Of a stretch of DNA of 7,389 nt, positions 1 through 6,922 are shown in pieces. The stretch is from Opitutia bacterium (lineage in GTDB: Bacteria; Verrucomicrobiota; Verrucomicrobiia; Opitutales; Seribacteraceae): NCBI GenBank assembly GCA_018695085.1, contig JABHOU010000490.1:1-7389 (forward strand), read 5' to 3'. The first letter of the stretch is position 1, and each line of letters starts with the position of its first letter. The position numbers and the translations under genes were made by a program. Below the pieces are notes generated by a model. It was not told where the DNA came from. It was given only the letters and a program-made list of their open reading frames with translations, and ran no database searches.

Positions 1-1017
1 TAGCTGGACGAAGCGGACACCTTTTTCCAGGAGACGCCGGGCGAGGATGCAGTTGCGTCCGAAGCCGGCCCGATCCTTGTTCTTGGTGTCGTCGGCACCG
101 TAGGCCTTGAGGATGGATGTAGGCTCCTTGGATAGATCGGTGACCTCGGGGATGGACATCTGCATACGGGCGGCCAGTTCGTAGCCGGCAATGCGGGCGG
201 CTAACTCGGAGTCTCTGGGGTATTGCTCGAGGTGGCGCTCGTTGAGGCGCTGGAGAAGCCTGCGCCCGTCCAGATCGGTCTTTCCGGAGAACTCTTCCCC
301 GGGAAACAGGTGACGGATTTTCTTGGAGGCGCTGAAGGGCGTACCTTGAAACTGGGCGGGCAAAAAGGCGTTGGACCAGTTGTTGATGGAAGCCTGCGGG
401 TTGCCCCGCGGGTCGGGAATCGAAACGAAGGCGGGTAGGTTTTCGTTTTCCGTACCGAGGGCGTAGGATGCCCAGGAGCCCATCGAGGGGAAGCCTTCGA
501 GGGTGAAGCCGGTCGACATAAAGGTCTCCCCGGGACCGTGGGTGTTAGTCTTGCTAGTCAGCGAGTGAATGAACGCAAAGTCGTCGGCGAGGGAGCCGAG
601 TTCGGGGAGGAGATCGCTGGTCATCTTTCCGCAGGTCCCCCGAGGCTTGAAGTCGCGGATGGGTTTGATCAAGTTGCCGTTCTCGCCCTGAAAAGTGTTT
701 ACGGCTCCGGGCATCGGGGTGTCGTGGCGACGGAAAAGCTCGGGCTTGTGTTCCCAAGTGTCGACGTGACTGACGGCTCCCGTGCAGTAGATGACGAGAA
801 CCTGCTTGGCCCCGGGGGGGAAATGGGTCTTGCGTGCGGAAAAGGGTCGGTCGGGATTGATCTCAGGCCGGATCGGGCTTCCCAACAAATGATCATCGGC
901 AAGCAAGCCGGCCAAAGCCATGCCCCCGAAGGCGGTTCCCGATCGGCGTAGGAAATCGCGCCGGTTGAGGAGCGAGGTTCCGGCGGGAGACAGGTTTTCG
1001 GGTTGAGGTGTCGTCAT
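1..1017 (-). CDS. DUF1501 family protein, Tat-exported (C-terminus beyond window)
   Basis: The reading frame runs from ATG at 1017 to the window edge without a stop, giving 339 codons; the family is usually about 430-490 residues, so roughly the last quarter is missing. Residues 19-40 form a twin-arginine signal (NRRDFLRRSG followed by the hydrophobic stretch GGMALAGLLA), so the protein is probably exported folded. Family landmarks are visible in order: VLVIYCTGAVSHVDTWEHKP at about 73-92, HGPGETFMSTGF at 160-171, SWASYALGTENENLPAFVSI at 181-200, NNWSNAFLPAQFQGTPF at 212-228, and ARRLLEKGVRFVQL at the cut end. DUF1501 is, as I recall, placed in the alkaline-phosphatase-like superfamily, but its biochemical role is unproven. 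The ATG lies within an ATGA overlap with the stop of the upstream DUF1549/DUF1553 gene and has no Shine-Dalgarno sequence, which suggests translational coupling. The two families are very commonly adjacent in Planctomycetota and Verrucomicrobiota. Family assignment is strong; function is unknown. Confidence 0.93.
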   Translation of the reverse strand, partial: MTTPQPENLSPAGTSLLNRRDFLRRSGTAFGGMALAGLLADDHLLGSPIRPEINPDRPFSARKTHFPPGAKQVLVIYCTGAVSHVDTWEHKPELFRRHDTPMPGAVNTFQGENGNLIKPIRDFKPRGTCGKMTSDLLPELGSLADDFAFIHSLTSKTNTHGPGETFMSTGFTLEGFPSMGSWASYALGTENENLPAFVSIPDPRGNPQASINNWSNAFLPAQFQGTPFSASKKIRHLFPGEEFSGKTDLDGRRLLQRLNERHLEQYPRDSELAARIAGYELAARMQMSIPEVTDLSKEPTSILKAYGADDTKNKDRAGFGRNCILARRLLEKGVRFVQL

Positions 1018-3968
1018 TGCATGAAAAGGAATTCGTTGGCGTTGAGGAGTACCCGGCAGAGGGCGGGGAGGCCATGCTCGTTGAGGTAGGCCAAGGTTTC
1101 TTTGGTTTCCTCTTTCTGTGGAGAGCGGCCGAAGGTCCAGGAGTAAGCCCGGTCGATTTGTTTGCTTGGGTCCTCGCCCACTTCCTTGGCAATGCGTTTG
1201 GCGAAACGTTTGGAAAGATCCCCCATGAATGCGCTGTTGTAAAGGTTGAGGGCCTGAATGGGGGTGGTCGAGCGGCTGCGGTTGGGGGCTGCCTGTCCAC
1301 CGTCGGGGCAGTCGAAAGCTCCGAAGACGGAATCCTGCTCCATGCGGATGCGCATGGTGTAGACCATACGGCGCATGTCTTTGGGTTCGAATTCGTCCTT
1401 GGCGATCCAGTTGCGGGCGTAGTTGGAGTTCGGCAAGAAGAGCAGAAAGCCGGGGCCGTACATTTTCCGGTCGAGGGCTCCTGCCAGCAACAGGGCGTTG
1501 TCGCGGATGGCTTCGGCCTCCAACCGTCTGGGAGGGAAGCGCCAAAGGAGCTCGCTCCCCGCATCCTTGGCCAAACCGTCCCTGCGGGGAAGGGACGCCT
1601 GTCGGTAGGTCTTCGAGCGAAGGATCAGTCGGTGCATATGCTTGACCGACCAGCCGTTCGTCATGAATTCGAGGGCCAACCAATCCAGAAGGTCGGGATG
1701 CGTCGGACGAAAGCCCATATCTCCGAAATCTGAGGGTGTGGCCACGAGGCCACGTCCGAAATGGTAGTGCCAAATGCGGTTGACCATGACCCTTGCGGTC
1801 AAGGGGTTATTCGGGTCAATCAGCCACTTGGCGAAGGCGACGCGCCGATCCTTCTCTTTCGCATTGGGTTTGAGCTCGAGGGGTTGGATGACGGAATTGA
1901 GCGTACCCAGCCCCTCGGGCGCCACGATGTCACGCGGAGCGAGCGGATCCCCCCGATGCATTAGCCGGGTCGGAGTCGGCTGCCTGAATGTTCCGGCGTA
2001 GACATTGGTTGACTTCGAGATGGTGGCGATCCGTTCCTCGATTTTCTTGAGTTGAGCCAGCTTTTTTCTTCCCTGTTCGGCATCCTCCGGAGGGTGCAGG
2101 GAAAAGTCGTAACGGGGAGTGGATTTGGTCTTTTCCGTCTTGAAGGGAAGCCGGTCGTTCGAGTTGGTCAGCAGGAACCACTTGTCAGGCTTGATGCCTC
2201 CCTCGATACGGTATTTCGTGGGGAGGCGATCCTTGTAGCGTCCCGTCCGGTCGCGCCCCCACTCGATGCGGTCGATGACGGCGGGCTCAGGTAGTTCGAG
2301 CTGAACCCATCCCTTCCCTTTTTGGTTGGAGATCCAGCTGCGGTCGTTTCCGTATTTTCCGTCGTTGAGGTGAACGAGCTTGTGTTTTGGGTTGTTGGCG
2401 TAGTTTCCCGAGGAGGTCAATTTGGCGCCAAGTGCTGCGTTGCGGGGTTCCTCACCAGTGGTCCATAATTCAAATTCGTCGATACAAGGTTCGGAGCCGT
2501 TGGTGGTGGCTTCGGTTGTGAAACGGACGAAGCGGACCTTTTCGGGGGAGAGGGACTCGATGTTTCGCGTAAACTTTACCGAAGGGCGAAGGGTGGGTGG
2601 ACGGGTAGGGGCTTTCCCTCCGTTGTAGGCGCTCAAGAGAATGACGTCGGCAGTGACCGCGCTGCCATTGATTCCTGCCCGAAGGACGATACCCGATTCT
2701 AGTTCCAATTCGTGAACCCCGGAATCCTGAAAGCCGCTCCAAAGGGGCTTGCTGACCACCTTGCCCTCGCCGTTCGCGAACAACTGTTGGTTGACCGTGG
2801 CGATGGTCCGGCGATCCTTGTCCGTGGCGGGGTCGCCGTCGGCATCTAGTTGGTAGAGTGCGTCCTTGCCGTGCGTGCCCCATCCGCTTCCCCAGGAGAG
2901 CCAGATGCGGAAGCGTCCCTTGACGCCGGGCCGGTAGACGGCGAGGTCGAGACCTTGCTTGTTCTTCCACCAAGTGTAGGTTCCGCCACTTAGGTTGGGC
3001 GAGCGCTTGGCGTCACCCGGATCGTTGAGGTAGCCGCGATCAGTGCCCTTGGGGTTGGTCCCTTTGCCGGCCGTTTTTTGGAGAAACTCCACTTGATCCG
3101 AGTTCTCATCGTCCAGCAGAACGAAACTTGTAGTCGACTCGGGGATGAAGTGGAGGAGTTCTTTTTGCAAAATGCTCCTTTCCGCACCAAGCTCATCAAT
3201 TTCCTTCTTAACCTCGTCCCTTAACGGGACGTTGCGCTCGCCATGGACAACGCCTTCGAAAACCGCTTGCATGGAGTAGAAATCCTCTTGGGAAATGGGA
3301 TCGAACTTATGGTCGTGGCAGCGGGCGCACCCAACCGTCAAGCCAAGGAAGGCGGAACCGGTGACCCCTACCATGTCGGCTAGTTCGTTGGCCCGTTGTT
3401 GCTTCCGGAGCAAAGGATCTTTGCCGCCCACGATATCCTTGGGGCCAGCCACGAGGAAACCGGTGGCGGTCTCTGCCCCCACCGTATCCCCGGCAACTTG
3501 TTCAAAGACAAAGCGGTCGTAGGGCTTGTCCTCGTTGAAAGCCCGAATGACGTAGTCGCGGTAGTGGTAGGCATTGGGTCGCTCGTGGTTAGTCTCGAAG
3601 CCGGCGCTGTCGGCATAGCGTACGACGTCTAGCCAGTGGCGGGCCCAGCGTTCTCCGTAACTTGGGTTCTCGAGAACCTTTTCAATCAGCTGTTCGTATG
3701 CATCCTCTTTTTTGTCCGAGACAAATGCATTCACTTCTTCAGGGGAGGGCAAAAGACCGAGCAGGTCCAGATGCACCCGGCGGATCAAGGTTCTCTTGGA
3801 TGCCTCGCTCGAATGCCTCAATCCCTCTTGCGAGAGCTTCTTCTCAATGAATTCGTCAATGCTTTGGCTCGAAGTCGGGGCTTGGGGCGGAATCAATGAC
3901 CAATGTGTTTCCATTCCCATCAGGCAGGGCAAGCAAAGAAGGAACGCAATTTTTAGCGATGCGTGCAT
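1014..3968 (-). CDS. DUF1549/DUF1553 (PSCyt2-PSD1) protein with inserted beta-sandwich modules
   Basis: This 984-residue protein has an N-terminal Sec-type signal (K6 followed by IAFLLCLPCLMG). DUF1549 (PSCyt2) covers about 36-242 and ends with GCARCHDHKFDPI, where C214, C217 and H218 form a single CxxCH c-type haem motif. A short predicted helix (about 249-272) follows. Residues about 280-447 look like a golvesin/xanthan-lyase-type beta-sandwich (VLLDDENSDQ, TYTWW, RFRIWLSWGSGWGTHGKDA, closing with TADVILL). Residues about 476-605 look like a discoidin (F5/8 type C) domain (AALGAKLTSSGNY, LNDGKYGNDRSWISN, GWVQLELPEPAVIDRIEWGRD). A charged helix and the family linker VYAGTF...RGDPLAPRDIV (657-683) lead into DUF1553 (PSD1), about 706-970. 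It lacks the PSCyt1 cytochrome domain found at the N-terminus of many relatives. Its stop overlaps the DUF1501 start. The chosen ATG precedes the signal peptide directly; no Shine-Dalgarno sequence is visible. Electron transfer or haem binding outside the cytoplasm is inferred from the motif only, and the inserted-domain calls are by pattern. Confidence 0.94.
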   Translation of the reverse strand: MHASLKIAFLLCLPCLMGMETHWSLIPPQAPTSSQSIDEFIEKKLSQEGLRHSSEASKRTLIRRVHLDLLGLLPSPEEVNAFVSDKKEDAYEQLIEKVLENPSYGERWARHWLDVVRYADSAGFETNHERPNAYHYRDYVIRAFNEDKPYDRFVFEQVAGDTVGAETATGFLVAGPKDIVGGKDPLLRKQQRANELADMVGVTGSAFLGLTVGCARCHDHKFDPISQEDFYSMQAVFEGVVHGERNVPLRDEVKKEIDELGAERSILQKELLHFIPESTTSFVLLDDENSDQVEFLQKTAGKGTNPKGTDRGYLNDPGDAKRSPNLSGGTYTWWKNKQGLDLAVYRPGVKGRFRIWLSWGSGWGTHGKDALYQLDADGDPATDKDRRTIATVNQQLFANGEGKVVSKPLWSGFQDSGVHELELESGIVLRAGINGSAVTADVILLSAYNGGKAPTRPPTLRPSVKFTRNIESLSPEKVRFVRFTTEATTNGSEPCIDEFELWTTGEEPRNAALGAKLTSSGNYANNPKHKLVHLNDGKYGNDRSWISNQKGKGWVQLELPEPAVIDRIEWGRDRTGRYKDRLPTKYRIEGGIKPDKWFLLTNSNDRLPFKTEKTKSTPRYDFSLHPPEDAEQGRKKLAQLKKIEERIATISKSTNVYAGTFRQPTPTRLMHRGDPLAPRDIVAPEGLGTLNSVIQPLELKPNAKEKDRRVAFAKWLIDPNNPLTARVMVNRIWHYHFGRGLVATPSDFGDMGFRPTHPDLLDWLALEFMTNGWSVKHMHRLILRSKTYRQASLPRRDGLAKDAGSELLWRFPPRRLEAEAIRDNALLLAGALDRKMYGPGFLLFLPNSNYARNWIAKDEFEPKDMRRMVYTMRIRMEQDSVFGAFDCPDGGQAAPNRSRSTTPIQALNLYNSAFMGDLSKRFAKRIAKEVGEDPSKQIDRAYSWTFGRSPQKEETKETLAYLNEHGLPALCRVLLNANEFLFMQ

Positions 3969-4087
3969 GTGTGTCTGTGATTATCTTATGGATGCCATCG
4001 CCCGCACAAGGGAAATTATGTGATCCAATCAAATTGGCTCATGGAACCAGTACTGAGGAACTGAACGGGAATGGACTCCTTGAAAGC
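3969..4087. other. Intergenic gap between two minus-strand genes
   Basis: This 119-bp gap separates the stop of the SHD1-repeat gene from the start of the DUF1549/DUF1553 gene, both on the minus strand. I see no stem followed by a T-run that would mark an intrinsic terminator in the minus direction, and no clear Shine-Dalgarno sequence ahead of the ATG at 3968. A short imperfect inverted repeat (CCAAT-CAA-ATTGG, 4025-4037) and an 8-bp palindrome (4048-4055) occur, but neither has a recognisable function. Whether the three minus-strand genes share one transcript is open. Confidence 0.5.
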
Positions 4088-6682
4088 TCACTTTGGTTGC
4101 GGATTGGGCGGGATCTCATTTGGGCTCGCGGATTCTTCAATTGATGTGACTTCTTCGGGTTGCGGGGCGTATTCAATGGCATTGGCCAATGCGAGCATTG
4201 CATAGGAGGTTGGCACAATTCCCGCAGGTGTGGGATAGTAGGAATTGTTCCATTTGTCAGGCAGGACCCAAGCCTGAGCCCAGTTGAACCCTTTACCTGT
4301 GTATTGTGGGAGCAGTTTGCTTCTTGCCCGCAAGGAAGAGCTAATCAATGATTTGAATCTGTTTGTTGTTTGCCACGAACCGTTCGGGCTTTGCCCGTCG
4401 ATGAGGAAGCGGGTCACGGGCGCGGCGAGCGTGGCTAGGGAATCGGAAGACTTATTGGCGAATATGCTAAAGGCGAGGTCGTAGGGACCGAAGGTAGAAG
4501 AAGACACGGTTTGCTTGTGGTCAACGAATAGAGCGGAGGGCAGATCTGCCACTACCCGGGCGGTTGCGGCTTGAAAGTTTCGGGCATAACGAGAAGCGGC
4601 TTGTTCGCCGGCGATGGCGGCGAAGGCGTTGAGAGTGGCAAAGCCTTGGGCGGCGGAGGCAATGGTGGTGGGAGACTCCAGTTTCGGAAAGGTGGCGGGA
4701 TCGGCTGGGACGCCTCGGATGAGGAGACTTTTGTCGAAATCATTGACGGGTTGGTGGAAGTTCAATTGGTGGAAGCTTCCGTCCTTGAATTGGCCCTTGG
4801 CTATGGCGTTCGCCGCGCTCGCGAGGACTTGGGGAAGGGTGCGAGATTTTCCCAAGGTTTGGCGGCTGCCTTTTGGGCGAAGCGTCGTCGTTTCCTTTGG
4901 CAGGACGTCCTTCGTTGAAGCAACGCTCAAGGCATGCAGGACTAATGCAGTGGTTTCCAAGTCCACTGTGGTTTGGTTATAGAGATAGAGCGGGAAGGCG
5001 ATGAGGTTGAAAACTTGGCCGGCTGTTTCCGAGAACCCTTTGTCTTTCAAAATCACCCTAAAATAGACACTGCTGTCTTTCGCCATCATGGTGTAGCGGC
5101 CCTTGAGGTTGTTCGTTCGGCGAATGAGTTCGAGGGCTTCCTTCATCTTGTTCTCGTCGTACTCCTTCTTTTTCTCATCGAACTTTTCTTTGAAACGCAG
5201 GTATTCGGCGCTAGTGTCGGCATTCGCCGAAAGAATGGCCCCGAGCAATTCGGTGTCCAACCCCACGGGGCCCCATAATCCGGCGGCTTGTCCTGACTTC
5301 ATCTGCGCACCCGCCAACTTGGCGGCCATTTGAGAGGCGAGTTCGCGATGCTCTTCCAGTCCGGAGTTTGCGAAGGCGCAAATGGACCAAGCAAGGTCCC
5401 AGGTTGAGTCTGGAAGACCAAAGGTGTTGTATAGGTAACTGAAGGTCTCCAAGGGGCGGGAGATCAGTTCGTCGAATGGATCTACACCCGACTTGATGAG
5501 GGCATAAATAACCAAGGCGTTTTGTCCCAATTGCCCCGACTTCCATTCAACCGTACCGCCCGGGCCGTACTTCGCCACCTTGTGGATTCTTTCGATCGTG
5601 CCATTTTTATCGCGGACGAGCCGATTTTGGGGCCTCGTGCCAGTTTGTTTACCGCGTACCCGAACCGGCACTTTCACCTTTTTTTTCACGGTTACGGCAC
5701 CCGAATCACCCACCTTCACATTACGAACGACTTCTTTGGTTATCGTTGTCCATTCGTGAACGGGAATCTGCGCGACGATTTTGCGGTACATCACTTTCTT
5801 GTCGGAGTAGCCGATGGCCTTGCGCCGGCGTATGGGCGGGTAGAACAATCCTTCCTCGTCCTTGGCGGCCAAAGTCCGGAAGTATTCCACGGCTTGGTTC
5901 AGTGCGAGAGTGATTTCCGCTTGGTCGGGCGGGCCGTTTCCCATCGCCTTGGCGATTTGCTCGTCCACGGGCTTTTCCTGTGGGGTCTTGTCGGGCGGCG
6001 GTTTTACATCGCTGGCGAGTTGCCTGGCCAATGCTTGCGAATCGGGGCTCAGACTGGCGAGTGGAAGATCGAAGGGTTGGCCATTCATCTCGATGGTGAG
6101 GGTTTCAGTCACGAGATTTATGAAGCGGGCTCGAATGGTTCTGCCGTTTGCATCCTTCCATTCCTGCTGTTCGTCTTTTCCGACCACCGCCTGTGGTCCG
6201 GGTCTGCTGGATTCTTCGGCAAGAGACTGAGCCAGTTTTTGACTTTCTGCATTCAACTGGGCAAGGGGTAGCTCGTGTATGGCTCCTTCCAGTTCGACCG
6301 TCAGGTTGTCCCCCACGAACTTGACTATTCTTGCCCGAATGGTGCGGCCTTTTTTATCTGTCCAGTCGAGAAAGTCGTTTCGTTCTTCCTTTTTTGCACC
6401 CTGTCCAACACGCAAGGACAGGAGGACCTCATCGGGTGTTCCGATGAAAAGAATCGTACGAAGTTTAGCCTGCGACTGCGGACTAAGATCCGTCGATCGA
6501 ATCATTGATTGTGTTCCCTGAAGCCTGACCGTGACTGCATTGTCGTCGGTCTTTACGAATCTAGCCGTTATGGTTCTCCCTTTGAGGTCCGTCCACTGGT
6601 GAGACACATCCTCAGCAATGCCATGCAAAGCAAAGGCGAGAAGACCTTGGAAAAGAAATAGGGCGTGTTTAGCGGTTCTCAT
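4088..6682 (-). CDS. Exported protein with three SHD1-like repeats and a C-terminal alpha/alpha-toroid (squalene-cyclase-like) region
   Basis: From ATG 6682 the protein has 864 residues and starts with a clean Sec signal (MRTAKHALFLFQGLLAFALH, likely cut after HGIA). Two longer in-frame starts exist (ATG 6712, TTG 6718), but they add a polar leader before this signal, so 6682 is preferred; no start has a Shine-Dalgarno sequence. Three repeats follow, each opening with W-[TK]-D-x-x-G-R-T-I-x-A-R near residues 30, 107 and 175. The last two continue to [LF]-[DE]-L-P-L-A-x-L-[NS], the layout of SHD1-like domains frequent in PVC exported proteins. A proline/lysine linker (about 225-240) leads to a helical part that contains a very basic insert at about 285-360 (IRRRK, VKKKVKVPVRVRGK). 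Residues about 385-840 resemble prenyltransferase/squalene-oxidase repeats: GQNALVIYALIKSGVDP, TWDLAWSICAFANSG, DLETTALVLHALSVAS and the QW-like QSPNGSW (764-770). No DxDD-type cyclase motif is visible, so enzymatic cyclase activity is doubtful and a binding or scaffold role is as likely. It lies 119 bp upstream of the DUF1549/DUF1553 gene in the same direction. Confidence 0.85.
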   Translation of the reverse strand: MRTAKHALFLFQGLLAFALHGIAEDVSHQWTDLKGRTITARFVKTDDNAVTVRLQGTQSMIRSTDLSPQSQAKLRTILFIGTPDEVLLSLRVGQGAKKEERNDFLDWTDKKGRTIRARIVKFVGDNLTVELEGAIHELPLAQLNAESQKLAQSLAEESSRPGPQAVVGKDEQQEWKDANGRTIRARFINLVTETLTIEMNGQPFDLPLASLSPDSQALARQLASDVKPPPDKTPQEKPVDEQIAKAMGNGPPDQAEITLALNQAVEYFRTLAAKDEEGLFYPPIRRRKAIGYSDKKVMYRKIVAQIPVHEWTTITKEVVRNVKVGDSGAVTVKKKVKVPVRVRGKQTGTRPQNRLVRDKNGTIERIHKVAKYGPGGTVEWKSGQLGQNALVIYALIKSGVDPFDELISRPLETFSYLYNTFGLPDSTWDLAWSICAFANSGLEEHRELASQMAAKLAGAQMKSGQAAGLWGPVGLDTELLGAILSANADTSAEYLRFKEKFDEKKKEYDENKMKEALELIRRTNNLKGRYTMMAKDSSVYFRVILKDKGFSETAGQVFNLIAFPLYLYNQTTVDLETTALVLHALSVASTKDVLPKETTTLRPKGSRQTLGKSRTLPQVLASAANAIAKGQFKDGSFHQLNFHQPVNDFDKSLLIRGVPADPATFPKLESPTTIASAAQGFATLNAFAAIAGEQAASRYARNFQAATARVVADLPSALFVDHKQTVSSSTFGPYDLAFSIFANKSSDSLATLAAPVTRFLIDGQSPNGSWQTTNRFKSLISSSLRARSKLLPQYTGKGFNWAQAWVLPDKWNNSYYPTPAGIVPTSYAMLALANAIEYAPQPEEVTSIEESASPNEIPPNPQPK
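6116..6595 (-). repeat. Three diverged coding repeats encoding SHD1-like units
   Basis: The cores of the three units lie at 6551-6595, 6320-6364 and 6116-6160, read on the minus strand. They encode WTDLKGRTITARFVK, WTDKKGRTIRARIVK and WKDANGRTIRARFIN. Centre-to-centre spacing is 231 and then 204 bp (77 and 68 codons), so each core begins a domain-sized unit rather than a short tandem repeat. The second and third units are more alike than either is to the first, which has lost the L-P-L signature near its end (IRSTDLSPQSQ instead of LPLAxL). This suggests internal duplication followed by divergence. The SHD1 name is by pattern recognition only. Confidence 0.7.
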
Positions 6683-6922
6683 TTTGACTGATGAAATCAA
6701 ATTGTAACACATAAGCAAGATATGGGTAAACTCGCTGTATCGACAATCTTTAACCTTTTTGCGTCAATTGATACCGTCAAAGACTTCAGCCTTATGAAAG
6801 GCATGGATTTACTTCTTCAAAACAAAAAGCAAACGGAAGTAGTTAATGTCTAATGGGGCAAACTTCTTTTAGGGATGTTTCTCACTTGCAAAGAAAATCT
6901 CTTCTTCAATCATGCTACCCTT
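6683..6922. promoter_or_regulatory. AT-rich divergent intergenic region, presumed to hold both promoters
   Basis: This 240-bp stretch lies between the starts of two divergent genes, so it should contain the promoter of each, and it is visibly richer in A and T than the flanking genes. On the minus strand, two copies of TTGACG (6780-6775 and 6767-6762) start 13 bp apart; either resembles a sigma-70 -35 box, but no convincing -10 box stands at the usual spacing (GATACA follows the nearer copy with a 20-bp spacer). On the plus strand, TTGCAA (6886-6891) is followed only by a poor -10 candidate. No ORF with coding character, no tRNA and no riboswitch-like structure was recognised. Confidence 0.4.

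Noticed and set aside
223..951. Two plus-strand open frames (223-438 and 538-951)
   Set aside because: Both lie antisense to the DUF1501 gene, which shows family motifs through the whole interval in its own frame.
893..1564. Minus-strand open frame of 223 codons across the junction of the two family genes
   Set aside because: It is an out-of-frame shadow of the DUF1553 end and the DUF1501 start, with a low-complexity Pro/Ser/Thr-rich translation.
1008..1733. Plus-strand open frame of 241 codons
   Set aside because: It lies wholly antisense to the DUF1549/DUF1553 gene, whose family match is clear over this stretch. The open frame is explained by the GC-rich codon pattern of the opposite strand, and its translation shows no recognisable domain.
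4022..4040. Imperfect inverted repeat as a possible terminator after the SHD1-toroid gene
   Set aside because: The stem is short (five perfect pairs plus two after a mismatch), AT-rich, and has no T-run after it on the minus strand, so it does not make a convincing intrinsic terminator.
5522..6271. Plus-strand open frame of 249 codons
   Set aside because: It is antisense to the SHD1-toroid protein, whose repeats are conserved in the minus frame at the same place; no start context or domain supports a second gene.
4088..6718. Longer start (TTG 6718 or ATG 6712) for the SHD1-toroid protein
   Set aside because: The extra 10-12 residues are polar and precede a complete signal peptide that begins at ATG 6682. 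The extension is not excluded but is less likely.
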